Origin: Chionis minor
Lineage: Eukaryota > Chordata > Aves > Charadriiformes > Chionididae
Direction of reading: 5' to 3'
Length of the DNA: 64,000 nucleotides
NCBI GenBank assembly: GCA_013398295.1
Contig: VZSF01004856.1
Span: 644,822-708,821 of the forward strand
Below, in pieces: positions 33,801 through 46,400 of the stretch. Both the position numbers and the translations under genes were made by a program. Every line of letters begins with the position of its first letter. Position 1 is the first letter of the stretch. A model generated the notes under the pieces. The model did not search any database. It saw nothing but the letters and a program-made list of their open reading frames with translations, and was not told the DNA's origin.

Positions 33801-36343
33801 GAGCTCTTGTAATAAACCTTTGCAACTGAAAGATATTTTCTCTCCCAGGCTAAGAGATCTCACCCCTAGATAGTATTCCTATAGAAATTGTATATATTTG
33901 GGAGGTAGGAGTATAGGTGAAAATTTCCATGAAATCTATCACACTGGTCATAAAGCTATTGAATGCCTCTTACATTTGTTTTTGTGTCAGGGCTAATCAC
34001 AAATATACTTTCTTCTAAACTTGCTTTTTCTGAGAACACATCCTGCTAAGAAGGTGTTAAAAAAAATGCACACATAGATGCTGCAGTACGCAAAACTGGC
34101 TGCAGGCAAATCTTATGCATTTGTGGGATACTACCTTCAGTAAAACAAGTGCCTCCCAAATTCAGGCACCTCTTGAATGGGGTTGAAAGGCACCAGACTT
34201 TGTGGTTAGGTGCCTAAAAGAGCTCTCCAAAAAGGATAGGTCCCCTTGACACAGTTTTCAAAAAGGAGGCTGTCCATCACAAGGAGCAAAAGAAGAAAGA
34301 TGCAATGGTTCCCTAGTGTCTTCTGCAAGGGAGGGGGGGGCATGCAAAGCACACAAGACTGTTGTTGCAAGTCATTCTCGAGTGCAAATATCCTCTTGGG
34401 AAAATGTGAAATACAGAAAATCCTCCTTCCAATTTTGCCTTTCATTTAGCCAAATCTTCCTGGGGCTCTAATCCTTGTTTACGAAGGTCAGAGCCAGTAG
34501 AAATTCCTGCTCTGAGTCACCCTTGCTTGTGCTACTTGGCTTTACAGATGCCCAGGTTAAGCTGCTGGATCCACGATGTACAATTTCAGAGTACTTTACC
34601 TCTGCCATTATTACATCTACTTGGGTTTAGTTAATGCTGTATTTGTATTTTTATCTTGTTCAGGGTAACTTTATGTCCTTCCCCCACTGCAACCACAGTG
34701 TCTGTCTGTTTCTTGTGGTTTAACTTGAAAATGTCATAAATCAAGCGAGAAAGTAATCTTTATGAGGACTAGAATTAGATTCCCCTTACATTTTATGAGT
34801 TGCTTCCTTTCAATTTCAGGTTTCCAAAAAAATTTAAATCAGTGAAGCTTACATGTATTCTCTGCAAGAGAAACTTTACTGCAGGATAATTGTAAAACAT
34901 CAGCTGTCAGCTAAGGTTTCAGATGCATAACCTGTAAAAATACAGTACTGTTACATAAATATCCCTGTTAAAAAGATATGGTTTGGTTTTATTTTGGGGA
35001 GAGCTACACTTAAGCTACACCATACAGATGGACATACAGGTAGACAGAAACAAAAACTCAGTAAGGATTTTTCAAGTGAGAAGATCCAGTCTCATTGCCA
35101 TTTACATCAGTCTTCAAGCATCTGACATAGAAAGAGAAATGTTAAGCTTCTCTGCTTCCTCATTTCTGAAATATTTAGTGGATGGATGTATTTTAGTTTT
35201 ATATTAGGTACTAAGAGCACCTACAGCCTCTGGAGAACCCTCACTAAATCCAGGTAGGATTTTTTTGCTTCTGTTCATACCCACTGGCTCATGGCACTCT
35301 GCACAGAAAGCTCACTTGGAAATTCAGTAACACTAGGTTTTCATCTGAGCTGTAGCTGTAAGCAAAGGGGACAGCTGCTTAGTGCCATTTTGACAGGAAT
35401 AGTGATTCCTTTCCCTTCAATTGACAGAAGATGACAAATAAAACATTAAAGGGTATCAAACAGTAAATCAAACAGTAAAAAGTCAGAAGAGGATTTTTTT
35501 ATTTCTTGGACATGGAAGGGTAACAAAAGAGATATGTCTACTTTCTTTTTAGGGGGCTACTAAATAAAACTGATGTGTTTCCTCTCTTATATCTATTTTC
35601 TTCCTGTTGTTGATGTCAAGTGCACCTGTGAAAAAGACTGAAAGGCAAATGAGCCAAATGAAAACCAGAATTACCATTTTATAAAAAGTTTTGTGATTTG
35701 TTTTGTGTGTTGAGATGGAAAAATAAATCTCAAAACATATCAGGCAGCAGAAAGCCTTTAAAAACCTATGCTGTTTCATAATTTTTGGTTCACTACCTGT
35801 CAAAGCACTATTGTGTAGAATAAAAAGGTCTTATTTCATAAATTCTTTGATATTGTTACACTTTTGGAAAGACACCCTTCCAGCTGAAGAATGTAGGATC
35901 GCATATTTCAGATTACAGGAGAATCAAACTGAAATGCAATTTCAACTCAATTGCAAACAGACTCAGAATGAAGCAAAATGAAAGCACAGATTTTATTGTA
36001 AACGCTTAGAGAAGTCATATTAACAGTTTTTAATCAATGCAAATGTGGCTGAAGAATGGGGTTTTTTTCCTCAAAGGACTGCATTTTTTGAAAAATTTTA
36101 AAATTATGTTTTACCTGCTCAGTTTAATACTATTACAAAGCAGTAAGAACATCTAAAGGGTTAGGATAGTTTATGTCTACCTAAATGTATCTAAAATTGC
36201 TGAAAACTTAAGGATCCTCAGTGTGTAGTGTTCCAGCTGGTGATTCAACCCCTCCTGGACTGTCTGAATTGCTAGTGAGATGAAATAAAGTTAGACAAGC
36301 ACAGAAATTTAATTTCTATTGGAGGCTGAGATGAGGAAAAGGA

Positions 36344-36373
36344 GGAGCCAGGAAGCCAGGGAGCCAGGAGCCA
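36344..36373 (+). repeat. Short tandem repeat, GGAGCCA-type
   Basis: Four imperfect 7-8 bp units in a row (GGAGCCA, GGAAGCCA, GGGAGCCA, GGAGCCA). Confidence 0.8.
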
Positions 36374-36800
36374 GTCATCTTCTGTCATGGGAAAAGTGAC
36401 AAACACTGGTATTTAGAGTAAGGGGTTTTAATAGAGGAACAAAAATAAAAAGTGCCCTTTTATAACACATCTTTATAACACATTGTTCCTAAAGTATCAC
36501 TGATGCGATTCAGAGAAACACTTCTGCAAATGCTCAAGTTCACCAAACTGAGGAATGTAAATGAGTGCATCTCTGATTGCATGTTCCTTAAACTGAACAC
36601 GGGCTTTACCGAAAGAGGCTGCAGGTTTTGTCTGGATGGTTCTTTCTCACCCTTGCAATAAACTGTCATGCAAATTTTAGCTTGTAGGGTTACATCTCTA
36701 GATCTCTAAAAGCCAAGGGTATGGTTCACTCAGTCAAGATCTGAACCTAAGTCTTCTAAGAAACTTCCTTGTACTGGGCCTTCCTTGTTCTTTTTGCTCA

Positions 36801-36842
36801 TTTCTTTTTTTCTTTTTTTTTTTTTTTTGTTTCTGTTGTTTT
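36801..36842. repeat. Poly-T rich tract
   Basis: T runs are broken by single C or G, the longest being about sixteen T. No LINE body is recognised next to it. Confidence 0.85.
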
Positions 36843-38242
36843 GTTCTGAGTATCATTATTGCAAAAATCAGAAAGTGTTGCTGAGCCTGTAGTTATGCTA
36901 TTACAAAGGCATTATTTCACACTAGGTTTTAGCTTATCTTCTTTTAAGAATAAAGTACATTTGGGAAATGAGACTTCTACCCTCTGTGCACTTGTGTGTA
37001 CAAGTATTTCTGAGCAAACAAATATGAAAACATCTAACTAGCTGCAATATTTCTGACCTTCTATGTCATTAAGGTTTAGAAAAATAAAACTGTTCTTTAT
37101 TTCTTATTTTTCACCAAAGTTTATTCAGATAAAGGACATACAAAAACCCCAACACTGCAAAAGATGGCTTTTTTTTTTTCACAATGAAAGGGTTACCTTA
37201 TAATCACTATATTAACCAAAAACTCTTGTGGAGACGATCTTCAGTCTTTATCTCAGTACATCTAGTCAAAGTAAACCCTATGGTTGTTATAGCTCTGACC
37301 TCAGATAGTCAGGGCAAGGTAAAAGACGAGTGTCTTCTCTCCACAAGGACTTCAGACTGAGAGGTCAAAAAACCCTCTATTTTTTCAGTAAGAAAATGTA
37401 GAAGCATTACCAGCATTAGTGTGGTGGAGGGGTACTTGCCTGTTGAGCTTGTTAGCTATATCAATCTAGATGAAAACAGCTTTATTCACAAGTGAAGAAA
37501 AAGAATCCTATCATTTTTGTCTATTGGAGAGTGCTTCTCTTGTCCAGCCTGTGAGAGTGCAAGTGGGGAGTTTGCTACCTTCAACCAAAGAAGCCTTACT
37601 AAGTATGAAATATAAATGTACAAATGCAAGGCAAAGAAACATCAAAAGAAAATACTGGAGCGATCCTTCAGAACTAGCTAAGTAGTAAAATTAACATTAC
37701 ATATCTACCTTTACATTTCCTGTGTCTGTCCTGGACAAGCAGTTTTGCTGATAGTTGAATTTTAGTTCACTTGAACCTTCACCTTTGCTAACCATAAATT
37801 AGCGAAGTCAGAATTCTGTGCTGGTGTTAGCAACGTTCATCCTAATTTAGATAACATTTGCATAAACACGGCCACTATCATCTGTGTCAATAACTCTGTT
37901 CCGAGTGAAACTAGTCAATGTGGTCTTTGAAAAGGTCATTTCAGCTGTAGTCAGGTTTATGGAAATGGCAAGGCTATGGGCCAGTATTGACAAAAAATTG
38001 TCTACATCTGAATCATGATTCTATGAATTTACATGCCGGTTACATTACAAAGTAAGGAGTTTGCACTTCATTGGTTTGCGAGACAGTCAGCTTCAAAAAA
38101 TCCTGTGAGCAAAACTTTAGGTCAATAGAAACCCAACTTGTGTAACTCCACCAATATATTTTCTAAGCTGGTTTAAATTTCAGAGTCAGCATCCTCAACT
38201 GGATTTAAAGAGGTTCCAGTCTATGGGCCAATAGCTAGAATA

Positions 38243-38276
<34 letters not shown>
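38243..38276. repeat. (GT)n(AT)n microsatellite
   Basis: Four GT units are followed by about thirteen AT units. It is likely polymorphic. Confidence 0.95.
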
Positions 38277-38280
<4 letters not shown>

Positions 38281-41200
38281 GTCTTTCCTACTTTGTAAGC
38301 TTAATTTTTTTCAAGTCAGATATTTTTAAAAGGATTAGCAAAGCTCAGGCAACCCCTTTTAAGGATTCAACATAAGAGCTCAGGAATTCATTCCACAGGG
38401 CTTACACTCTTCTGCGGTCACTGCGCATATGCATGCTCATCTTATTTCCCAACAGCACAAAGTAACTTGCCTCTTGGTGAAATAATGCTGTCTTGCACAT
38501 AGCATAGAGGAAGGGCGTGCATGTAGCAGTTACTGAAATATTGCTGATGCCTGGTGGGGAACCTTGACTTCATTTGACCACAGGTTTTGTCAGACGGTGC
38601 ATGACCATGGACAACCAGCTTGCAAAGCTCCTTTTAACCATTCCGGCAGACATCCTGGATAGTGTGGGGTTGTCCTGTGCCAGAGGGCCCTCCTGCAGGT
38701 AGCTTGCCCTTGAGTTATGGCAAGACAGTGAAAATTTCTGTTTTTATAGAACTTTGACCACAGAAAGTGCCCAATCAAGTCTAAATTTCAATAACACGTG
38801 AACTTATTTCTTTTATAACTTTACATCTTTCAAATACTGTCTGTGTCCAGGATTGACAGACAATGGGTTCCGGTATGGAATTATGTCCTGCTCCAAGTAA
38901 TTGCCTCACATAGCTGTTGTGAAAATCAGAGGAAAAACCGTAGTTGATCATTTCCCTTATGACCTAAAATGCCAGGAAAAGAAGTAACAGTTTGTTGGCA
39001 CAAGGTGTTTGTGTCAGACAATACGACAGATTCCCAACAGAGTCCCTCAATCTTCAGAAAACGTGATGGTCTTATATTGAATCTTTATACTCTGATTGAC
39101 ATTTTAGAGCAAACATATGTATATTCTATTTGAAATCTGTACTTTTGATCTTTTCAGCTCTCTTTTCTGTGAAACTCTTTTTGAATGTTTCCTCTCCTGT
39201 TCAGTCCACAAAGGAATTGAGGTAGAGCTGCATGCGTGTTTTTTTAAGATTATCTTTAGAGATTAAAAAAAAAAAGGCAAAAAAAGCTCACACATTGCTT
39301 TTTCTTGCACTTGCACTAAGGATATGACAGTCTGTAGCTGTTGATCAATTTAACATATGGTGGAGTCCATAACGAGGATAGCCAACCAAGATTTGCAGAT
39401 GTATCTAAAAAGATAATTTGACATGGTATTTGGGAAATTTTCTGAGCAAAGAATGTAGGATAATTCTAACATTCATGTAATACACTAGGGACAGAAACTG
39501 GAAACAGTATTGTTAGGGGTGAATCAAAGAACTTGGCTGAGCATGTAGGTTGTCTTCCGATAGGCCTTTTTCCACTACTTCCACTTATTGGTCTCAGTAT
39601 GTACAAAACCTTACTACCTCCTAGATAAATATATATGTCCCAAAAAGCCCATGCTGGATCCATAAGAACTGGTGACTTGTAAATACAGACTGAATTATTA
39701 TTCCTTTTGTTAAGTTAATCTATATGAATATGCAACTCTTTTTCCAGAGCATCAGCATTAAGTAGCAGGATTTGGGTATAGCCGGCACCTTTCTTGCCTT
39801 GTCTTTGCTACAGCTGTGGATTTAGCATCCGTAGAAACCTAAGTGTCTATTTTAGGGTGAGTTGGAAAGTGTGGATGCCACAGCCTGTACTGGGCAGATC
39901 TCCAGCGACTGTAACAGGCTCATATATGGTCACTTCCTTTGTAAATGCAGGTGTCTGAAGCTGAATCCAGCCCATTTTAAACGTCTCATTGATTCAGATC
40001 CTGGTTTCCTGGAGGCTCCTAATTGCCTGGATTCTGTCAAAATCTGAATTGGTCCACTAAAACATAATTGTCCCCGTTCACACTTGGACCGCTCAGCTGC
40101 CACTTTAAAATGACCAGGCCAGCTTCCATGTGAAAATGAACTGGCACAGAATATGCATGATTTTACCTGTACCCATCTTCTTTCACCTGTTTGTCAAAAC
40201 CTACAATCAGTTTTACGTGATCATAAAACTCTTTGTGTAGCAGAGATGCCACAGCAAGGACTCAGAATAAAAACATATTTTGGCTTCTGTTGGTCCTGCT
40301 GCCGCACTTGCTCAGCACATCTCATTTAGCATTTATTGATAGCCCACCTACAGGACCGGCTATTCTGCTCCCTCACCTCAGGACCAGGTGCCTTCTGCAA
40401 CATACTGGTGGTGAAATCCTGGCAGACTGGGCATTCTCCCAGCTCACACAGCTGTTGGAAGCAATTCTCACATCAGCACTAGCAAAACCAGTCTTGGCTG
40501 AAAAACACACGGGGCTGGGGGCTCTGCAGCAGCTAAATTGATGTGCCCTTGGCAGCTTTCTCGCACACCCAATTCTCTGCTCGAATCTTGCAACGGCAAG
40601 AAGATCTAGATGTACAGAAAGCATGAGCCTTGCTTCCTGTTAAACTGTGCCTCTTACTGGAAGGCGGTGATACAAAAAATACGCTGCTAGAAGCTCTTTT
40701 CTATGGCTGGAACTGATATTGTGTCTGCTCATTCCCCTGGACCCCCTGTCAATACCCACTGAAAACAGGTGACCACATGCGTTCCAGCAGGAGAGGCATG
40801 CCTGGGCTGACAAAGGGCCAGTAGGCAGCCAGGTATGCAATCCAAGGCAGCGGGAAGTGTGTCAGCTCAGTGGGTGTCTCCTCATTCCCTAGCACTTTGG
40901 GCAATGCTTCCCAGCCTTACCTGAAGGGAGGAGTGGTTGGGGCTCACCTCGGGTGATCTCTGTGAGAAATCCTGCACTGTCACAACTCTTCCCTTTGCAC
41001 AGTTTCTCTTACTGCTTATTGCCGCAGCTCTGAGCGCGAAACCTGAGTCGTATTTGTACCACCGAGATATATATCACTGTACTTTGCCTGAGTGATGTTC
41101 AGTTGCCCATATATGTGGTCTTACAAGTGGTTGTGATTCTCTGCTAGAGAAAGTTTCTTTAATTTTTTCAGCATTGCCATCAGCAATTAATAGTATTCAA

Positions 41201-43444
41201 TCTACAATCACGGAGTACCCTGGCTGATTCTGCATTTTAATTATAGTGATATCATGATCAGGGCATGTGTTAACCAGGGCAGCCATGTGTCACCTGCATC
41301 TGTCTTGAGAGGAGCAACTTAGGGCACATGCGGTGGGTGCTGCTATGGAGCCCAGGTGACAGGACCAGGGTTCATTTATCTCGGGACCAGTCCTGCAGGT
41401 CTGGTACTCGTGCAACTCCCAGTGAAGTCCGAGGCAGCTCTGTGTGCTGTGTGCACGGCACCTCGGAGACCTTTGTTCGGTAGGCAGAAGCCACCTCAGC
41501 CTGCCCGAGCTCATGCAAACTCACTCCTTTCACATGCTGAAAGAACTGAAAGTTGGCCTCTCTGCAAAAGCTCATGGCTTACATTGAGCACCGATAACTG
41601 CAGCTGTGCTGCTTGTGGCTGGCACAGGACACTGTATAAATTCATATGTGCCTGAACAGTGCTGAGCAGACGTCCCCAAAGGCACGGTGCACAGGTAACA
41701 GGAACCTCAGAAATAGCTAACTGCAGGAGCAGATATACTGTATGACCTAGTTTTAAAAGCAGTGCAATATCTGCACACAAAGGAAAAAAGAAAGAGCCAA
41801 CATAATTATTATTTTTTCCCTGTGTTATCATTTTTTTCCTGACTTCTCTTCAGTTTGGCAATTTGATTCCAGTTAGAGGTACGACTGGTAACATACCAGA
41901 AGTGGAAATTATAAAATGGGGAAAAAAAAAAGATTTCTAACAGAAGCTTCACCTCCTGTCCAGTTTCTTGGTGACTACTTGAGCTATCACACTAATACAA
42001 AGAGATACAACAGGAATAGCACCCTGAAACCACATCTGCTAGTGTTTCATTCTTCTGAAAGTCCTCAAGTGCAGGTGAGACAGTAGGCCAAAGTGCAGCT
42101 CTTCAGCTGAACCAAACTACAAGTGCCTTGTATTCAGGCTTTGGTCTTCCTCGCAAGTCCTCACTGCACTTAGGAAACTTAAATGCATAAATAAGACAAA
42201 AGTTGGATTCTATCCTTGTCTGCGTTCTATCCTTGTCCTACTCTTTCTGCATTGAGAAATATGTAAGTGCCCTAATTATAGTCAAGATATGCTAATATAT
42301 TATTATGTGAATGTTACCTATGAAATAATCCCAGGCAGAAGTCAAATGTGTTCTGCAGCTGGTTTTATTGGGGGATCTGGTCTCTGTTCTTATCAACAGA
42401 AGATACATTGCAACAACTTGTTATTGGCTTTACTTGAGTTCCTCTTTATTGCTAGAAAAATGCCCTGAGATATCTGGATTATCGCTGCTCTGCAAATCAT
42501 TACTGGAATCTTGCCATCTTGAGGAAAAATAATGAAAGTGAAGATACTGTGCTGTTATTTATTGACCTGTGCACTAAAAATTAGTGTCTTAACTATAATT
42601 TTTATGACCTTGGCATTTAGCTCCAACTTAATAGAGCTAGTTCTGGGTATTCCGTTTGTAAAAAGTCTGTACCTCACAATCTCTTCTACTATATATCTGT
42701 GGTCTGCTACTTGTAAGTGTATGGGGAAGCAAACACATTCTTGCAATGTAAGCGAAGGTGCGGATCCATACCTCGTCAGCAACTCCATGTATTTGATTTC
42801 ACTCATACAGACAAAGGAGCTGGCTTACCCCTCCAGCTTTTTTGTCTCACTCATTTACATTTTTTTCTTTTCTCNTTCATCTATTTGGCCCATTCAGTTT
42901 TGCAAAACAGCTTCAGGGTGCCGTGTGTATTCATTACTACACCATAGGACACGCTGTACTGCAGCCAATGTACTACCACCTTATGCCCTACTTTGTCTCT
43001 GCCACGAGTTGCCTGCTTGCCCACGTGCTTAAGGTAAATAAACACAGCTGAGTTATTTTGAATGGTGACCCCATGCAAGCAGCACAGGCCAGTATGAGGT
43101 GAGAGCAGCCTTAGTGTGATACTGATGCAGGCAGCGCCTCGGGACAGGGTGCACCAGCAAAGTGAAGGAGAGGTGGGAAGCCATCATGAAGACTTGTGAA
43201 AGCATTCTTATTTATCCAACTGGTAAAACTAATATCATGTATGAGATATTATTATGATTACATGCTGATATACTACCTTAAACATTATATAATAAAAGTA
43301 TTTTATCTGATATAGGTATGCTATAAATATTTTTTTCACTGGTACCACAAACTGAAATACCTATAAACCCCATAATCAACACCCCAAGTTCTAGAATTTC
43401 TCTTTTTTATCCAATGATGTTTTAGCCTATGTTAATGATTCATC

Positions 43445-43474
43445 ATATATATATGTGTGTGTGTACATACATAT
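43445..43474. repeat. (AT)n(GT)n microsatellite
   Basis: An alternating AT then GT run is followed by ACATACATATG. Confidence 0.9.
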
Positions 43475-46400
43475 GTGCATGATATTATATATCTTCGGGT
43501 ATTATATCTCATATAATATACAATATTATTTTATGGTTTCATAATATAGCTACAATTGTTAGCATTCTTCTATTTTTAAACTTTTTTCATCACTACAAGT
43601 GAAATTTCAGCTACTCGGACATTAAGTGTTAGTAGGATAAACCTTTAAAAGAAAGGAAAGCAATCCTCCAGTAAAGGAGCTCCAAGTCCTAATGTAAAAA
43701 GTGCTTAGGCAACATTTAAAGTTTGAGTTTCACTAGATCCAAAACACCATAGAGAAAAATGTGGGCTCCAGAGCTCAGCCAATCCTTTAAGAGAATTTCA
43801 TTTTAGGGTGACACCTAAAACTCAGCCACCTAGAAAAGTATGCTAAGTCTGTGAAGTGCAGTAACAAGGACAAATACACAAAACTGCCTTAGTTTTTTAA
43901 AATTTGCTTAGCTTACCTCCCCTAGACAAGAGAACTTAGAACTTTTAATGTTTTATTGTAAAACAAATCCACAAATTTAAATGCAAGCTTTAGGTGATTC
44001 CAAACGTAGCTATATACGTAAGGTCTGGCATGACTCAGTCTTCAGTGAGGTGCCACACACTGTGACAGCTAATTAATTGCCCTTAATTAATCATCTCCTG
44101 GCTGTGGATCAAACTATTGAGGTTTAGCTGAGGTCTAGCTGAGGCTGGGTTCTAACCTCAAGTGAAATATATGGCTTTGTCAGAGCACAAAGGGGGCCCC
44201 TGAGGGTGGCTTGAGCTCTCAAAATGAGTCTACAGGATGAAGAGGAACTTGACTGTGGTGTGAATTCAGATGTGGGGAAAAAAAACCCCACAATATTCTT
44301 GCCCTCTTGCACTTGAAACTGATGAAATAAACACTCTTGCCTTCACCTGAATAGTTTAAAAGGAAAAGGAAATTAAACTCCTCCCGTTCCACTAAAACCC
44401 ACAAACACAGTAAGCTGAATGCAATAATCCAGCAGAAAAGAAGTATGCTGAAGAAACTTGCAAGCACACCATAGAGGAGCAGTCCCACCATGGATGAGCA
44501 GTCCCTGCCTTTCTGAGGAGAACAGATATTTACTGACAGAGGAACAGCGAACTGGAGAAAGAGCTCCTACAGATGGGAGGTCCTTCAGTGGCACAGATGA
44601 ATGCATCACCTGATAAAAAAGACTGACATTCTAGCCCATGGGGAGCTGATTATGGGCTTTATAGATACTTCAGTTTGAGTGAAAACTGCCCAGTGGAGAT
44701 GAAGACTGTGAAATTCATGGGACGTGTCAAGACAAACTCTAAGGTAGTTTTGAAGACTGGTATAATTATGCTCCATTAAGATACTAATAACAATAAAGCA
44801 GTAGGAGACAGTTCCTTGGAGGCAAAATGTGGGTTGTTAGGAGCCCTACAGACCTCTAAGTAACGTACTCTGAAATATTACTGCATTCCTGCAGCTCCAG
44901 CCTGTAACCTGAAAATAGATGCATGGGAAAATGATATAAATGTGCCAAGAATAAAGGAAATGTTTGGTGCAGATGGCACCTATTCAGGAAAATATGGCTT
45001 GACCTAAGCCAAAACAGGGCAAGGCTTCTGTTACTGAAAGTTAAGGTTATAGGTTTTATACTAAAGACTAGAGAAAACCAACTGGCACAAAAAAGCTTAT
45101 AGTTCAGGATGACACATCCTTAAGGGTAGGAATGTTGTTAAATCCTCTGTAATCCTAGAAAAAAGGACAGGAAAAGGTATTAATAAAGTCCAGGAAGGAA
45201 CTGGACAAACAGTTTTTATGTGTATAGTGTATGAAGCAGATAATGTGAAACAGCCAGCCAGAAAATAACCAGATATTTGTGTCTCTACAGATATGTGAAA
45301 AATGTAAAAATGCTAAGGCTGATTGCCCTGGTGTTCAGCTGGGAATCTGATGTAATTTAGGCATCTGAGAAGTCTAATGAAAGAAAGTTAAGTGTTGGAA
45401 ACAGTACAGCCAGGGCACACGCAGATATAGCACTGGCAAATAGGCCATGTAGGAAGGATCAGTACTATTGTATTGCAGGAAGCTTTGTGTCACATCCAGT
45501 AAACAACTCAGCTGCATCAACAAATGAGACAGAATTTCCATGGGCTGAAGGCTGCAACTGCAGGACTGTATCTTCAATCACATAATGAGGATAGTAAATG
45601 TGACAGTGATGTGCTTGGGACAGAAAAAACAGCTGAGAGAGCAAACAACACGGAAATAACAGAACCCTTCAAGTACCCCTAAACAAATTGAGCAAATGCT
45701 CCGAGGTGTGAGGTGTGTGTTCAGGCACCACAAACATGACCTCTCATGGAAACCACCCCTTCAAGAGCCAGAGGGGAGCTCCTCGCAAGGTGAGGAGAAG
45801 CAGTTCTTGACTCAGGCTTCTGACATCCTGAGCCTCTGCAGCGGCAGGAGCATCAGCCTGGGGTCTCCTGCTCCCCCATCAGGTCACCCAAGAGCTTTGG
45901 CCCATAACCTGTCGCAAATACATTTCTACAACTTCAGCTGCTTAATTAAAAAAATAATATTCTACATCTGCGTGTGAGGTTTGACCCTGCTTGTGTCTAA
46001 GGAGACAGAGCTTCTCCTCTGCTTTTCTTTCTGGATCCTTAAAGTGCTCAGCTGGAAGATGCACACCAGGTTGTCCCAGCTGTTGCTTTAGGCCATTGAC
46101 ACAAGCAGCGATGGATAATGGCACAGCCCAGCAGAGCTGGGCAGGGGAGCCTGCTGGGGAGCCTGGGCTTTTTCTACACGGTACAGAATTAGGTCTTGGG
46201 GAAATACCAAAGGAAATTCTACTATCCCTGAAGAATCCCTTTTCTTCTTAGAAGCACCTTCTCCTGTCCCCAGAATAGCAACTGCTCTGACTGAAGGTAG
46301 AGAGGGCCCTTAGCTGGTACTCCAGGTGTTGCTTGGTACTACTAAACCGCATGCACTTGGGGACATTCTCTGCTGTGAAGGTCGGCTGGCCGGGGATAGC

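Larger units (their letters stand above)
33801..46000. other. Gene-free DNA upstream of P2RY8, proximal part
   Basis: About 12 kb with simple repeats only: a short GGAGCCA tandem (36344-36373), poly-T (36801-36842), a TA run (38251-38276) and a TA/TG run (43445-43474). A single N occurs at 42875 in a pyrimidine-rich run. The 166-codon plus-strand frame at 42532-43032 spans that N and has no recognisable domain. A non-coding P2RY8 first exon could lie here or further right, but I cannot place it. Confidence 0.55.

Noticed and set aside
38000..38040. ATTCTATGAATT near 38020 as another CR1 tail
   Set aside because: The conserved upstream CR1 segment (GGTTGGA..CCAACC) is absent, so it is a chance match.
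42532..43032. 166-codon hydrophobic plus-strand frame
   Set aside because: It crosses an undetermined base and is T-rich, which gives apparent membrane helices by composition. No known receptor or transporter motif is present.
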